From BOG-908 sp963850605 (GTDB lineage: Bacteria; Pseudomonadota; Alphaproteobacteria; Acetobacterales; Acetobacteraceae): DNA of 64,000 nucleotides. The notes beneath the pieces were generated by a model, which was given only the letters and a program-made list of their open reading frames with translations, was not told the origin of the DNA and ran no database searches. Positions 53,427 through 62,034 of this stretch are shown piece by piece (position 1 is the stretch's first letter; each line of letters begins with the position of its first letter). The position numbers and the translations under genes were made by a program. The stretch lies in NCBI GenBank assembly GCA_963850605.1, contig CAWKLX010000009.1, positions 18,762 to 82,761 of the forward strand, written 5' to 3'.

Positions 53427-53502
53427 TCCCGAATAGCTCAGCTGGTAGAGCAAGCGACTGTTAATCGCTCGGTCGTAGGTTCGAATCCTACTTCGGGAGC
53501 CA
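53427..53502 (+). tRNA. tRNA-Asn (GUU)
   Basis: Acceptor arms TCCCGAA and TTCGGGA pair perfectly, the D arm has AGCTCAGCTGGTAGAGC, the anticodon loop CTGTTAA gives GTT, and the T arm has GGTTCGAATCC. A CCA is encoded at 53500-53502. The accessory region begins just downstream. Confidence 0.95.
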
Positions 53503-53621
53503 CCTTCTTTGCTAACTATTGTTCCATCACCATATTCTCGCCGGTTACCGGCTCTTGATACAGGTTTCGCTACGCCGTGTCGGTTAAGACTGCTCGTGTT
53601 TTTTCGAACAAAGGATCAAAG

Positions 53622-53895
53622 ATGTCTCGTCTCCCCGCTGCCGTGTTGCTGGCAGCACACGCTAGGCGGATGCGTCGTCGCGACCGCGCCAGCACCATAC
53701 TCTGCCCCGCAGCCTTATGCTGCCACTGCCCCGTATGCTGGCCCGGGCCCGTATGCTCCGCCGCCCGGGGTGGCATACGTAGGACCCACGTACGCCATCC
53801 CTGGACCGGGCTACGTTTGGCGTTGGCATCGCCGGTTCGGCTGGGGCTGGTGGCACCCGCGATACGGCTGGCATCGCCACTGGGTAGCGTACTGA
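53622..53895 (+). CDS. Small Pro/Trp-rich lipoprotein (one frameshift)
   Basis: The ATG at 53622 opens MSRLPAAVLLAA; a one-base shift near 53655 then brings TLGGC into frame as the lipobox of a lipoprotein. The mature part is rich in Pro, Tyr and Trp (APYSAPQPYAATAPYAG, FGWGWWHPRYGW). The design resembles the exported 30199 protein. It lies 120 bases after tRNA-Asn. Confidence 0.55.
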
Positions 53896-54027
53896 GGACG
53901 GCAGGGAGCCACACGGAAACTGGCCCGCGCCGTTCCGGAACGGCAGCCTCTGGGATTTCTGGGGATAACCCCACCGGCCGTGGAGTTGGGCGTTGTTCTT
54001 GTCCTGTTCACGTTATACCGTCCGGCC

Positions 54028-54287
54028 ATGGACAGACCCCCGCCGCTACCTCCTCCCGATCTAAACCCCGGCCACGGACGACGAAACCGAGTTTGCGCTA
54101 TCCTTTGGCGCTCAGATTTGACGGCGAAAAGCACCACCACCGCGCGGACAAAACTATGGCGCGGATCGTGGCCGCGCACCTGAACCGGCACCTTCAACAG
54201 AGCGGTCTTGTGGTGATGAAACGGCCACCCGCCGGGCAACCCAGCATCGGCGCGCGGCCGGGCTGGCCAGGGCCGGAGCGAGATTGA
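54028..54287 (+). CDS. Hypothetical small protein (two frameshifts)
   Basis: Reading from the ATG at 54028 (MDRPPPLPPPDLNPGHG) and correcting two one-base shifts gives DDETEFALSFGAQ and FDGEKHHHRADKTMARIVAA, HLNRHLQQSGLVVMKRPPAG, ending at 54287. The histidine-rich stretch could bind metal. No family is recognised, and the gene is only visible after correction, so it is a tentative call. Confidence 0.4.
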
Positions 54288-54511
54288 GTGCAAAAATCGA
54301 TGGGCAAGAACTATGAACTCTCTTTCCGTCCGCCACGAACACGCCTTTAATGGTGTGGGAAAGAGGGGGAGGACATCATGCGCTGGACCGGCCTGCTATT
54401 CGTGCTCACCGCGGCTCAGCCGGCTTTTGCAGCAGGTCATGGACTCGACAATGGACGTGTGACCGGGATTTGCAAGACACGGTTGGGAGACCGACCGTCA
54501 AAAAAGACCGG

Positions 54512-55257
54512 GTGAACGAATTGACGTGGAGCAAACCCGAACGGCGAGGAAACCGGCAACATGGCTCTAACTGCTGGGCTGCAATTGCGGCCATCCTGCT
54601 GCTCGAATTCTTCGGCCAGGCATATGGTGACGAGGGTGATGCCCATCCGTTCCTGGTGTTCAGCGGCAACACTACGCCCTGGCACGGCGTGTTTGGCAAC
54701 GCGCAAGCGGGCAAACGAAGTGTCAATGTCTCAGCCGTCTGCACCTTCACAGCCGACGGTGGCACGGCGACTACTTACACCTTGAGCACCAAGGCCGCCG
54801 CCATTAACCAGATGACCGTGCAGCGCACGTTTGCCTTTAGCAAGGTTAGCGATACCAGCGACCTGCGCGTCTACGCGCCCAGACTACCGCTAAGCCAGTA
54901 TGCGGCCGTCTTGTGGCCGAACGCAGCCGGCGCAATACAAACCGGAGACGCCGGAAATTGCGGCTCAAACTGTATCGTTACGGACTGGAACGGCACATGG
55001 TTTGCCGAACAGACCAGCGCTGGCCAAGGGTTGATGATCATTCGCAATCCGTCGAAGGGAAAACCCGCACTGCTGGTGTTCGACAACGACAGCGACTTAG
55101 CGTCCAACAACAGTGCGGTGGCGCTTAAACTGCCCAATGGCGGTTGGTTAAGGGGAATGACGTAGAGAAAGAGAACCTCTGCTTTTTCGACGTGACGACG
55201 TGGCCGGTGGCACGCCAAGCGGCAGGCAAATTACCCGTTGGTTGCACCACCCCATAG
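54512..55257 (+). CDS. Hypothetical exported protein (one frameshift)
   Basis: From the GTG at 54512 a hydrophobic N-terminal segment (CWAAIAAILLLEFFGQAYG) resembles a signal peptide. The body contains FLVFSGNTTPWHGVFGNAQA, CTFTADGGTATTYTLSTKAA and NCGSNCIVTDWNGTWFAEQ. A one-base shift near 55148 leads to FDVTTWPVARQAAGKLPVG before the stop at 55257. Four or more cysteines in the mature part may form disulfides. No family is recognised. Confidence 0.5.
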
Positions 55258-55301
55258 CCGGAGCGTTGTTCTGATTCGGTGTTGCAACCCTAGCTAGGCA
55301 A

Positions 55302-55979
55302 ATGTGCAATCTCTACAGCTTCACCAAAGGCCAGCAGGCCATCCGCGACCTCGCGCGGGCGATGCGCGACATGACGGGCAACCTGCCCCTGCTTCCCGGC
55401 ATCTTCCCCGACCATCGGGCGCCGATCGTGCGCACCGGCGCGGACGGCGACCGCGAGCTCGCAAAGCGCGCTGGGGCATGCCGTCGCCGGCCTTCGCGCT
55501 GCAGGGCAAGAAAGTGGATCAAGGGCGTGACCAACGTGCGAAACCCGGCCAGCCCGCATTGGCGCCGCTGGCTTGGGCCGTCGTCCCGGTGCGTGGTGCC
55601 GTTCACGTCATTCTGCGAGCCGACCAGGTGCCGGACGGCCGCAGCGTGCCGGTTTGGTTCGCTCTGGACGAAAGCCGTCCGCTGGCGTTCTTCGCGGGAA
55701 TCTGGACCGGCTGGACATGCACCCGGAAGATGGCCGAGGGCGAGGTGACGTGCGAACTGTTCGCCTTCCTGACCACGGAGCCGAATGCGGAGGTCGGGCC
55801 GATTCACCCGAAGGCGATGCCGGTCATCCTGACCGAGCCGGCCGAGATCGACGCGTGGATCGGGCGCCGTGGGGCGAGGCGGCGCGTTGCAACGGCCGTT
55901 GCCGGACGGGGCGCTGCGGATCGTGGCGCAGGGGGAGAAGGAGGATGGGGCCGCGGGCCTGGCAACGACAATGCGTTAG
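55302..55979 (+). CDS. yedK: SRAP/YedK-type abasic-site DNA-protein crosslink protein (several frameshifts)
   Basis: The product begins MCNLYSFTKGQQAIRDLARA, with Cys2 that becomes the N-terminal nucleophile. Pieces in three frames give RWGMPSPAFALQGKK, GVTNVRNPASPHWRRWLG, SRCVVPFTSFCEP, VWFALDESRPLAFFAGIW, LFAFLTTEPNAEVGPIHPKA and LQRPLPDGALRIVAQGEKE, a complete SRAP domain of about 225 residues. YedK/HMCES proteins covalently trap abasic sites in single-stranded DNA. At least four one-base shifts (near 55465, 55518, 55625, 55880) break it. Confidence 0.82.
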
Positions 55980-56143
55980 TCACCTTCCGTGGATAGTAGC
56001 AGGGCGATGACAAGAGCTAGAACGGTGCTGGCCAAGACACGTGCGGCAACCGCTAGCGAACCGCCTATGCCAGCGCCTACGGCCGCCATCGTCCCGCACG
56101 CGCTGGCAAATATGAGGGCTGATCTAAGTCTATGTGCGCTCAT
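55976..56143 (-). CDS. Small membrane protein
   Basis: A 55-residue frame on the minus strand from the ATG at 56143 contains two hydrophobic segments (ALIFASACGTMAAVGAGIGG and VLASTVLALVIALLL) and a charged end STEGD. It is short and has only a weak ribosome-binding site. It overlaps the end of yedK by 4 bases on the other strand. A holin-like or small prophage role would fit, but nothing proves it. Confidence 0.4.
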   Translation of the reverse strand: MSAHRLRSALIFASACGTMAAVGAGIGGSLAVAARVLASTVLALVIALLLSTEGD

Positions 56144-56344
56144 TTCGTTAGTTGTTTTCTCTCACCTAACCGCTACGATAAAACGACCTCCACGCCCGCC
56201 ACATGCTGACACATAAACAGAGGTGCGATGGTGGCGTTCGGCTGGCGGGCATGCAAATTGCACTCTTCACAGGGAAAAACGCGTAAAAGGTGCAGAAAAA
56301 ACACCCGGAAAGCCGAAATACCACTCAAACGGGTGTTACACTGA

Positions 56345-56740
56345 TTACGCTACCGGATTAGATGCTTGAGGCCAAGGTCGCGGCGACGGGCCGGGTAGCC
56401 CGATTTCGCGCCACTCCGGCACGTCGGCGGCGGCGGCGGCGGCAAACCTGCTTCTAAGTAGGCGGAAGAGGAAAGGCTGGAGGTGTGTGCCCCGGCCTTT
56501 CACCGTCAAGCGCGGCCGATCACCATGGGCAGGGCGAGCACCCGGGGCTGTGTGGGTTGCAGCAAATCTTCTCTGGCACCGGCCCCTTCGTGTCGGGGAA
56601 GTTTCCCATACGCGCGTAAGCGCTTGGGCGGACACGCCGGCCAGAGTAGCGGGCTGCGCGAACGCCGCGCCAGAAAGTGAAACGGACATGGTGAACAGTC
56701 CGGCCGCGCCGACTGCCCAAGCCTTTTTCGCCAAATTCAT
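56345..56740 (-). CDS. Hypothetical protein with signal peptide
   Basis: The ATG at 56740 has GGAGG 8 bases upstream and begins a clear signal peptide MNLAKKAWAVGAAGLFTM to GAAFAQ. After about 45 residues the translation becomes Arg/Ala/Pro-rich and unlike a folded domain, so a frameshift near 56600 is likely and the true C terminus is uncertain. The first part is well supported; the whole is not. Confidence 0.4.
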   Translation of the reverse strand: MNLAKKAWAVGAAGLFTMSVSLSGAAFAQPATLAGVSAQALTRVWETSPTRRGRCQRRFAATHTAPGARPAHGDRPRLTVKGRGTHLQPFLFRLLRSRFAAAAAADVPEWREIGLPGPSPRPWPQASNPVA

Positions 56741-56898
56741 CCCGGAAACCTCCACGCTGACGTGCCTCACCCGACACAACTCAAAGTTGTCGCGAGTGAG
56801 GAACGGCAGACAAGTCACGACTTAGAGAGGCTTGGGCGTGGTCGGCTTGGGTAGGCTCTTGGGCGTATGCAGGCGGCTAGACGAAGGGGCGCTGCATG

Positions 56899-57284
56899 TC
56901 AGCCCTCCCCCAACAAGTCGCGCAGCAGCCCGAGCGTGTGCCGGGGATCGGATCGGTGTCGCCCTCCGCCTTCTGCCCGTGCAGCGCGCGCAACAGGCGT
57001 GCCTTCGCCTCCAAGCCCTCGCAGGTGCGCGCTGGGGTGCTGGCGATCTGGCGCCCCACCTCATTCTGCCGGCCGAGGAGGTCGGAAAACTCCGACCAGT
57101 TACCCCCGTCCTCCGCGTGCGGGAACGCATCCGCCTCATGTTGCAGGGCGTTCCAACGCGCCACCATCGTCAAGAGCGGGCCATCGGCGGCCGCGGCCAT
57201 TGTAGGGCGGCCCGCGGCCGTTCCCAACGCGAGCAGAGCGGCCGGGGTGCCGAACAGTGCCCGGCGGGTCGGACGGGCCGTCAC
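56899..57284 (-). CDS. Exported helical protein of prophage-type family (copy 1)
   Basis: The GTG at 57284 opens an Arg-Arg leader and hydrophobic core (ARPTRRALFGTPAALLALGT). The mature part is helical: GPLLTMVARWNALQHEADAF, NWSEFSDLLGRQNEVGRQIA and CEGLEAKARLLRALHG. A one-base shift near 56940 gives HTLGLLRDLLGEG and a stop at 56899. The architecture parallels the two genes upstream, with which it overlaps (GTGA). The twin-arginine-like leader implies export. The function is unknown. Confidence 0.5.
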
Positions 57285-57787
57285 GACTGCACCCCCATTG
57301 TCTGAAACCGGGCTACCCGCAGACTGTCGGCCTCCGCCCACTCCATCGCGTGCATGTCCAGGCTTGCGGCCTGGGCGACGAACGGCAGAGCGGCCAGCAA
57401 CATGCGCTCAATCTTGTCGGCTGCCCGCACTGCGGCGTGTGGCATATCGCCATCAGCGGACAGCCGCGCTGCTATGATTGCCGCTTCAGCAACCGCCACC
57501 GCGGCGTCGGGCAGAGACAGGGCCGGCTGCGAAGCAATCATGTCGCGGATGGCCTCTGCACGATCATCAAGCAAACCGATCTCGGGCGGCCGCTCGGTGT
57601 TCGCCTTATCGACCCGCGCCAGGCTGGCCACGTCGAATAGATGCCGCGCCTTCCGCACGGCGGCCAGGTGCACTCCCAAGCTGGTGACCGATGGCGCACA
57701 ATCAGCGACAGCAGCTGTGCTTCCGAGTGCGCGCGCTATGGCCAGGGGGTATGCAGCCGGTTCGTCGGAGTTGTTTCGGGCGCTCAT
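57281..57787 (-). CDS. Helical protein in the prophage-type operon (copy 2)
   Basis: From the ATG at 57787 the 168-residue product is entirely helical, with VAVAEAAIIAARLSADGDMP, AAVRAADKIERMLLAALPFV and DMHAMEWAEADSLRVARFQT. It has no signal peptide. Its start overlaps the stop of the gene upstream (ATGA), and its stop overlaps the start of the next, so translation is coupled through the operon. Perhaps a cytoplasmic partner of the exported copies; not recognised. Confidence 0.55.
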   Translation of the reverse strand: MSARNNSDEPAAYPLAIARALGSTAAVADCAPSVTSLGVHLAAVRKARHLFDVASLARVDKANTERPPEIGLLDDRAEAIRDMIASQPALSLPDAAVAVAEAAIIAARLSADGDMPHAAVRAADKIERMLLAALPFVAQAASLDMHAMEWAEADSLRVARFQTMGVQS

Positions 57788-58344
57788 GCCTCGCACTCCG
57801 CCGGCACCAGAAACCAGGGCCCGTCCATGCAGGCGGCGTCGGATATTTCCCGGTTGGTCAGCCCGTGCAGCAGCGAGACAACCATCCGCCATTCCGCCAG
57901 TGAGAACCCTATGATGTGGAAGTCCGGGCGCCCTTGCACCGCGTCGCGCACATCGCCGGCGGACAGCAGGATGCACCGAGCCACCGCGCGGAAACCGTCC
58001 AGGCTCATGGGCGGCGTGTCGAGTATGGCCGCAGCCAGCTCTTCCATGCGGCTATCGAACGGCTCGGCCGCAGCCTCCCGTTCGTCATCGTCCGCGATGT
58101 AGCCCGGACCTCGCATGTCGTGTTCTGTGCCCCAGACTCGCCAGGCCCACATGCCGTTATAGGTGCGGCTGGCGCCCTCAAACTCGGCACAGAGCGTCAG
58201 CAGCCTCGCGTCGGGGTATTCGGCCGCGATTGCCGGCGCAGTGACCAGAACCGCCGCGCTGGCCAGTGCCAAGCCCGACAGGATGCCCCGCCGGGTGGGC
58301 GACGCGTCGGCCGCGCGCGTCACGGTGTCGTCGTCGTGCAGCAC
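57784..58344 (-). CDS. Exported helical protein of prophage-type family (copy 3)
   Basis: The leader SPTRRGILSGLALASAAVLV, ending TAPAIAA, is a Tat-like signal. The mature chain begins DARLLTLCAEFEGASRTYNG and continues with MEELAAAILDTPPMSLDGFR and LLSAGDVRDAVQGRPD. The motif order (DxxLLTL, then a helix with Thr-Pro-xxx-xx-Gly) matches copy 1, so both are paralogues. The first start is GTG at 58344; a GTG at 58323 would begin directly at the leader. In-frame sequence continues upstream toward 58513 without a start, suggesting a broken N-terminal extension. Confidence 0.55.
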   Translation of the reverse strand: MLHDDDTVTRAADASPTRRGILSGLALASAAVLVTAPAIAAEYPDARLLTLCAEFEGASRTYNGMWAWRVWGTEHDMRGPGYIADDDEREAAAEPFDSRMEELAAAILDTPPMSLDGFRAVARCILLSAGDVRDAVQGRPDFHIIGFSLAEWRMVVSLLHGLTNREISDAACMDGPWFLVPAECEA

Positions 58345-58638
58345 CAGGCCGCCGCGGGCGAGTGTGGCGGCGATCTCCTCCCGGGTGGCGTCGAGCGCAA
58401 ACGTGTTTTGCAGGGTGCCGCCTGCGGTCAGCAGCGCGCGGTGGTCCGGGCGGCGGGGGTGTAGCCGAGCCTGTAGGGCGCGGACGTGGTAGGTGTGTCG
58501 TCAGCCTTGGCATGGTTGCTCCATGGTCAGGGTTAGGCCGGGCGGGGTGTTCGACGCACCCCGTCGGCCGTTACGTTCCTGTGCGGACATCGCGAACGGG
58601 GTTACGATGTCACGACACGTCCAGCGGAACCGCCGAAC

Positions 58639-58908
58639 GTGTTACAATTTGCGCCGTGCAGAGCCGAGATGGCGCGAGCGGCATTGGCTGGGGGGTGCGA
58701 GATTTGGCGACGGCGGCAGAGGTGTCGCCGACACGATCGCCCGCCTTGAGAGTGGAGAACGGCTCTCCGCGGACTACGCGCCGCCATACGCACTGCCCTG
58801 GAAGCCGCCGGCGCCGAGTTCATTGCGGAGAATGGTGGCGGTGCTGGGGTGCGAATGCGCAAGCCCGCGGCCCCGATTACGCCAACTGAGGCGGAGGAGG
58901 TACGCTGA
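58639..58908 (+). CDS. XRE-like helix-turn-helix regulator (frameshifted)
   Basis: From the GTG at 58639, and with one-base shifts corrected, the protein reads LQFAPCRAEMARAALGWGVR, DLATAAEVSP, TIARLESGERLSAD, then AIRTALEAAGAEFIAENGGG and APITPTEAEEVR, ending at 58908. That is the short Xre-type HTH of phage and plasmid regulators. It is divergent from the leader-peptide operon on the minus strand, so it may control it. The stop overlaps the next ATG. Confidence 0.6.
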
Positions 58909-59093
58909 TGCGATATCGTGGGATCCTGCTCAGCCTTTTTCTGGTGACCTTGGCCGTGGTCGTGACCGAAACAGGGATTGAGCTAGCCCGCGGTCTTCAC
59001 CGTTGGTGGCCCCATTGGGCCATCATGGCTGCGCTCATATCGATCTTATTGCTGAACACATGGCGCGTGTATCGAAGCTGCCCGCTAGTGTAG
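58908..59093 (+). CDS. Small two-helix membrane protein
   Basis: The 61-residue protein begins MRYRGILLSLFLVTLAVVV and has a second hydrophobic segment HWAIMAALISILLLNTW. Its ATG overlaps the stop of the XRE gene by one base, and its end overlaps the next gene by 34 bases. It is probably an inner-membrane protein of the prophage-type cluster; a holin-like role is possible but not shown. Confidence 0.5.
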   Translation: MRYRGILLSLFLVTLAVVVTETGIELARGLHRWWPHWAIMAALISILLLNTWRVYRSCPLV

Positions 59094-59341
59094 CGGCCGA
59101 GTTTGCCTCGCCCAATGACTCCGACCAAGCCGAGGAAGTCCTGGGCGCGTGCGAGCGCATGCGGGTCCTAATTTCGCAGCTCGCCATCCTGATCTTCGTT
59201 GCGGTCACGCTGGCGATAAGCTGGGCGCGCGGCAACCCGGTTACGCGAACCGAGGAGATCGGCCTGGCGATCGTGGCGGGAAGCGTGTGCTGGCACGCCT
59301 GGCACCTGGTCAGGGAGCGGCAATGCCGCATCAGGCGGTGA
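59060..59341 (+). CDS. Hypothetical membrane protein
   Basis: The 93-residue product starts at the ATG at 59060 and has a soluble N-terminal part SVAAEFASPNDSDQAEEVLG, then helix LISQLAILIFVAVTLAISWA and a second short segment EIGLAIVAGSVCWHAWHLV. It overlaps the preceding small gene. No family is recognised. Confidence 0.5.
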   Translation: MARVSKLPASVAAEFASPNDSDQAEEVLGACERMRVLISQLAILIFVAVTLAISWARGNPVTRTEEIGLAIVAGSVCWHAWHLVRERQCRIRR

Positions 59342-59366
59342 CAGGGCGCAGGCCGGGCTGATCAAA

Positions 59367-59642
59367 ATGCCTCCTCCGAAACGGCCGCCGAAAGCCCTGG
59401 CAGGGCCATCCATGCCTCTCACCGCAGCACAGTGGCGGATGGCGCGGGCCGCTCTGGACTGGACCGTGAAGCAGCTTGCGGACCACGCGAACGTCGGGAC
59501 CAGCATGGTCAAACGGCTGGAGCTGGGCGAGCCGGTGGTGCCGTGGATGGTGCGGGACGTGCGCGCGGCGCTGGAGGCGGCCGGGGTGGAGTTCACCGCA
59601 GATGCCTGGGGCGTGGGCGCGCGGATGCGCCGGCAATCGTAA
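59367..59642 (+). CDS. XRE/Cro-like DNA-binding protein
   Basis: The 91-residue protein contains LTAAQWRMARAALDWTVKQL, ADHANVGTSMVKRLELGEPV and ALEAAGVEFTADAWGVGA, the layout of short HTH_3 repressors. It resembles the 58639 protein over most of its length, so the two are paralogous regulators in tandem. The start may be 59367 or the Met at 59412. It is intact. Confidence 0.72.
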   Translation: MPPPKRPPKALAGPSMPLTAAQWRMARAALDWTVKQLADHANVGTSMVKRLELGEPVVPWMVRDVRAALEAAGVEFTADAWGVGARMRRQS

Positions 59643-59677
59643 TTTACGGCCGCCGCAATCCCGTGCACGCTGCAGCC

Positions 59678-59933
59678 ATGGCAAACGACATCCCCCTTCC
59701 TGCGGACCCCGAGGGCTTCGACCGGTTCTTCGAAAGCAGCCTGGCTAGCATGGCGCCGGATATCGAGCCGGCGTTGCTCGCGGAAATCATGCCCCAGGTG
59801 GATGCCTGGGGCAGCAGCAGGTCGAGCCGCCATCACGGTCCGAAGCCATCCGCCATCTGATTGAGCTGGGCTTGAAGCCGCACGCAAGGGGTTTGCGCCG
59901 AGCACGCCCACCGAGGTGGAGGAACTCCGGTAG
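59678..59933 (+). CDS. Ribbon-helix-helix-type protein (frameshifted)
   Basis: From the ATG at 59678 (MANDIPLPADPEGFDRFFES) the frame continues through AEIMPQVDAW; after a shift near 59815 it reads VEPPSRSEAIRHLIELGLK, a ribbon-helix-helix segment, and ends KGFAPSTPTEVEELR at 59933. Corrected length is about 84 residues. It is a likely small DNA-binding regulator or antitoxin. The ending resembles that of the 58639 protein. Confidence 0.5.
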
Positions 59934-60105
59934 ATGTCGATGGCCCGATACTACGTCGAGGTCTGTGCGTCCAAACGGTGAGCAAGCCGCAGATCACGCG
60001 CATCTTCCAAATCTTAAAGAAGCTCTTGAATGGCTACTTGCTCAGCAGGCAAAGGATGTTTCTTCGAGCTTGAATAGTGACAAACGAACCTATCCTAGCA
60101 GTTGA
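59934..60105 (+). CDS. Hypothetical small protein (one frameshift)
   Basis: The ATG at 59934 directly follows the stop of the ribbon-helix-helix gene. It reads MSMARYYVEVCAS, and after a shift near 59972 PNGEQAADHAHLPNLKEALE and WLLAQQAKDVSSSLN to 60105. The product would have about 56 residues. Such small proteins are common in phage regulatory clusters. The function is unknown. Confidence 0.4.
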
Positions 60106-60304
60106 TGAAACAGATGCTCCGGCATTTCAGTGTTCACCTTTTAAGGAATTAAGTCCTCGTGTCGGACAGAATTTTTAGAACGCGACACTTGAAAGCTGAC
60201 GCTTACGTAACGTCCCCTTATGCTATTTTGCGGGGCACCACGTAAATGACGCCCGATTTGCCGGAGTAAAATGGAGTGACTGGATCACTGCGGTCTCAAC
60301 CGCG
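60106..60304. other. Gene-free AT-richer segment
   Basis: These 199 bases are AT-richer than the surroundings and hold no supported ORF. In-frame sequence WSDWITAVSTA just before 60305 suggests that the next gene may start slightly upstream of its first recognised start codon. I see no tRNA or terminator. Confidence 0.45.
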
Positions 60305-60834
60305 TTGACAGGAATTTTTGCCGCCGCAGGAAGTTACATTGCTTTCAAGTCGTATCAGCATTCCCTAGCGCATGAGGCGCCGAGGGTAGAACCCGACGTA
60401 AATTGGATGACAGACAAGGACCTTGGGCAATATATCGATTTTACCGCAATGGTATTCAACAGGCTTGATGAAACGATAGAGATTACACGAGCATCTTTGG
60501 TTAAACCAAGCAAAGCTCTGCTCTCTCAGAGGCGATTCTGATACAGGTGCTCACGGACGAAGCGAAGAGGAGCCGATCAAAGCCGAAAAGAGGAAGATCG
60601 AGTTGCGTAGAGAGGTTGCGCCTGCGGGGTCCAGATTTGAGGGTCCTCGCGGCTTACAGCTCGGAAATACCGACTTTACCCGAATTCGGCTTTGTGTTTT
60701 TCCAAACTCAGTCCTGGAAAGGTGGCGTGATACGAATCGAATTAAGCTGGTCCACCAAGACATTAAGCCTTCGCAACAAACGCGTTACCGCCCAGAGAAG
60801 CATTGCTGCCCGACCTACACTGCCGTCGCTCTAA
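60305..60834 (+). CDS. Hypothetical protein with N-terminal membrane helix (one frameshift)
   Basis: The TTG at 60305 begins a hydrophobic segment (TGIFAAAGSYIAFKSYQHSL), then EAPRVEPDVNWMTDKDLGQY and FTAMVFNRLDETIEITRASL. After a shift near 60535 it continues LTDEAKRSRSKPKRGRS to VIRIELSWSTKTLSLRNKRV, ending at 60834. Corrected length is about 175 residues. No family is recognised; a monotopic membrane protein of the accessory region is likely. Confidence 0.45.
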
Positions 60835-60907
60835 AGTCTGCGCTTGGGCTCGCCAGCCAGTTGGCGGCTTACAATCCATGCTCCTCTGGGCTGTTCCTGT
60901 CAATTCT

Positions 60908-61244
60908 TTAACAATCGCCGGCCACCACCAGATCAGGCATCGCATCTGCTCGAAAAGCGTCATGTTCCCGCAGGAACCTTGCATAATAAACAGATGCATG
61001 TTCGTCGTGGCCATGGGTTCGCCTCAGAGAGGGAAAAATTGCGCTATCTTGGTAACGAACGCAGTAAAATATGTGGCTTTTGCAGTTCTCCGAACAGAAC
61101 CTCATCAGAGACACCACGCAGGTCGAGATCGGTCGAGCTATGAATATGCGGGGCGCCAGGTGCACGCAGGTCCCGCAGCACCGGCGCGATCTTCACCCCC
61201 ACACATTCATCGATGAAGATACCTAGGCGGCGCGTGGCAGCCAT
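60908..61244 (-). CDS. DUF5615 PIN-like toxin candidate (frameshifted)
   Basis: From the ATG at 61244 the protein reads RLGIFIDECVGVKIAPVLRD with the first acidic PIN-type residues (DE), then SDEVLFGELQKPHILL. A shift near 61065 leads to SAIFPSLRRTHGHDEHASVY and ADAMPDLVV, ending at 60908. This is the layout of DUF5615 PIN-like proteins, which are predicted toxins paired with DUF433-type antitoxins. It overlaps the antitoxin stop by 22 bases, and as sequenced it is broken. Confidence 0.55.
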
Positions 61245-61996
61245 TCGAGCTCGTATCTAACCGCCTGGCGCACCTGCTCGGACGCAAGTCCATGCCAGTC
61301 AGCGACCGCCTCGATAGCCATTTCTCCGCCACCCTCGGCCGCAACGGCCTGCGATAACAACAGCAGTCGGAACACCCGTGCCATCAACCCGTGGCGCGCC
61401 GAAAAGACGGCGGGGTCTAGGACGATGCCCGCCGACTTCCCGGCCGGCCACCAGCGCGATGCAGTCCACTCGTCTTGCCAATCCAAGTTCTCGAAAAGCG
61501 ACGGCTCCACAACCTCAGTAAATTGCGCTTGGCCGGAAAGAACCTCAATGAGCCGGCGGTCGGACGGGGGCACGGCCGGGCTATCGTTTGCAGGACGCTC
61601 ATGACGCAATTCAATGAATATCTTTGGCCGTCGGTGCGGAACCGCTTCGATACGAAAGGATAATGGGACGTGCGTACTTCGGCTGCCTTGGCCGCCACGC
61701 GTTTGATCGTGGTCAATCCTAGGTTCGCCGCTAATGCCCGCACCATCCGAAGGGTCAGCATCTCGGCAAAGTCAGGTCTGTTTCACCGCCAGCTCCGGCA
61801 GCTCCAAGGGCATCACGCTGGGCGCTCGGCGCCACCAAGGATAGCGGTTGCCGTTCGCCCATCGCCGCGCGACTTGCGGGTCAAGCTGCGTTAGACGCGC
61901 TGCCTCGGTCAGTGGATAGAGGCCGCGGCCGAGCATGGCGGGATGGGCTACCGCGTCATGGTTGACATCTCTAGGCGCAAGGTACGGACGCTTCAA
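61223..61996 (-). CDS. DUF433-like antitoxin/helix-turn-helix protein (two frameshifts)
   Basis: Starting at the ATG at 61996 (MKRPYLAPRDVNHDAVAHP), the N terminus has GRGLYPLTEAARLTQLDPQV, ARRWANGNRYPWW, a MerR-like winged helix of the DUF433 type. After shifts near 61785 and 61615 it continues with EMLTLRMVRALAANLGLTTI-like sequence, KAAEVRTSHYPFVSKRF and FENLDWQDEWTASRWW to YELEWLPRAA. Corrected length is about 257 residues. It precedes and overlaps the PIN-like toxin, so the two form a putative toxin-antitoxin pair. Confidence 0.55.
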
Positions 61997-62034
61997 CCGG
62001 GAATAAGAGCCTCTAAGAGCTTCCTAAGAGGCCT

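Noticed and set aside
55262..55300. Possible LexA box upstream of yedK
   Set aside because: GTTC occurs at 55268, but the second half-site at the required N7 spacing is GTGT rather than GTTC, so the alphaproteobacterial consensus is not met.
56345..56818. The whole 157-residue frame as one exported protein starting at 56818
   Set aside because: Only the part from the ATG at 56740 has a ribosome-binding site and signal peptide; the later residues look like shifted translation, so the longer call was not used.
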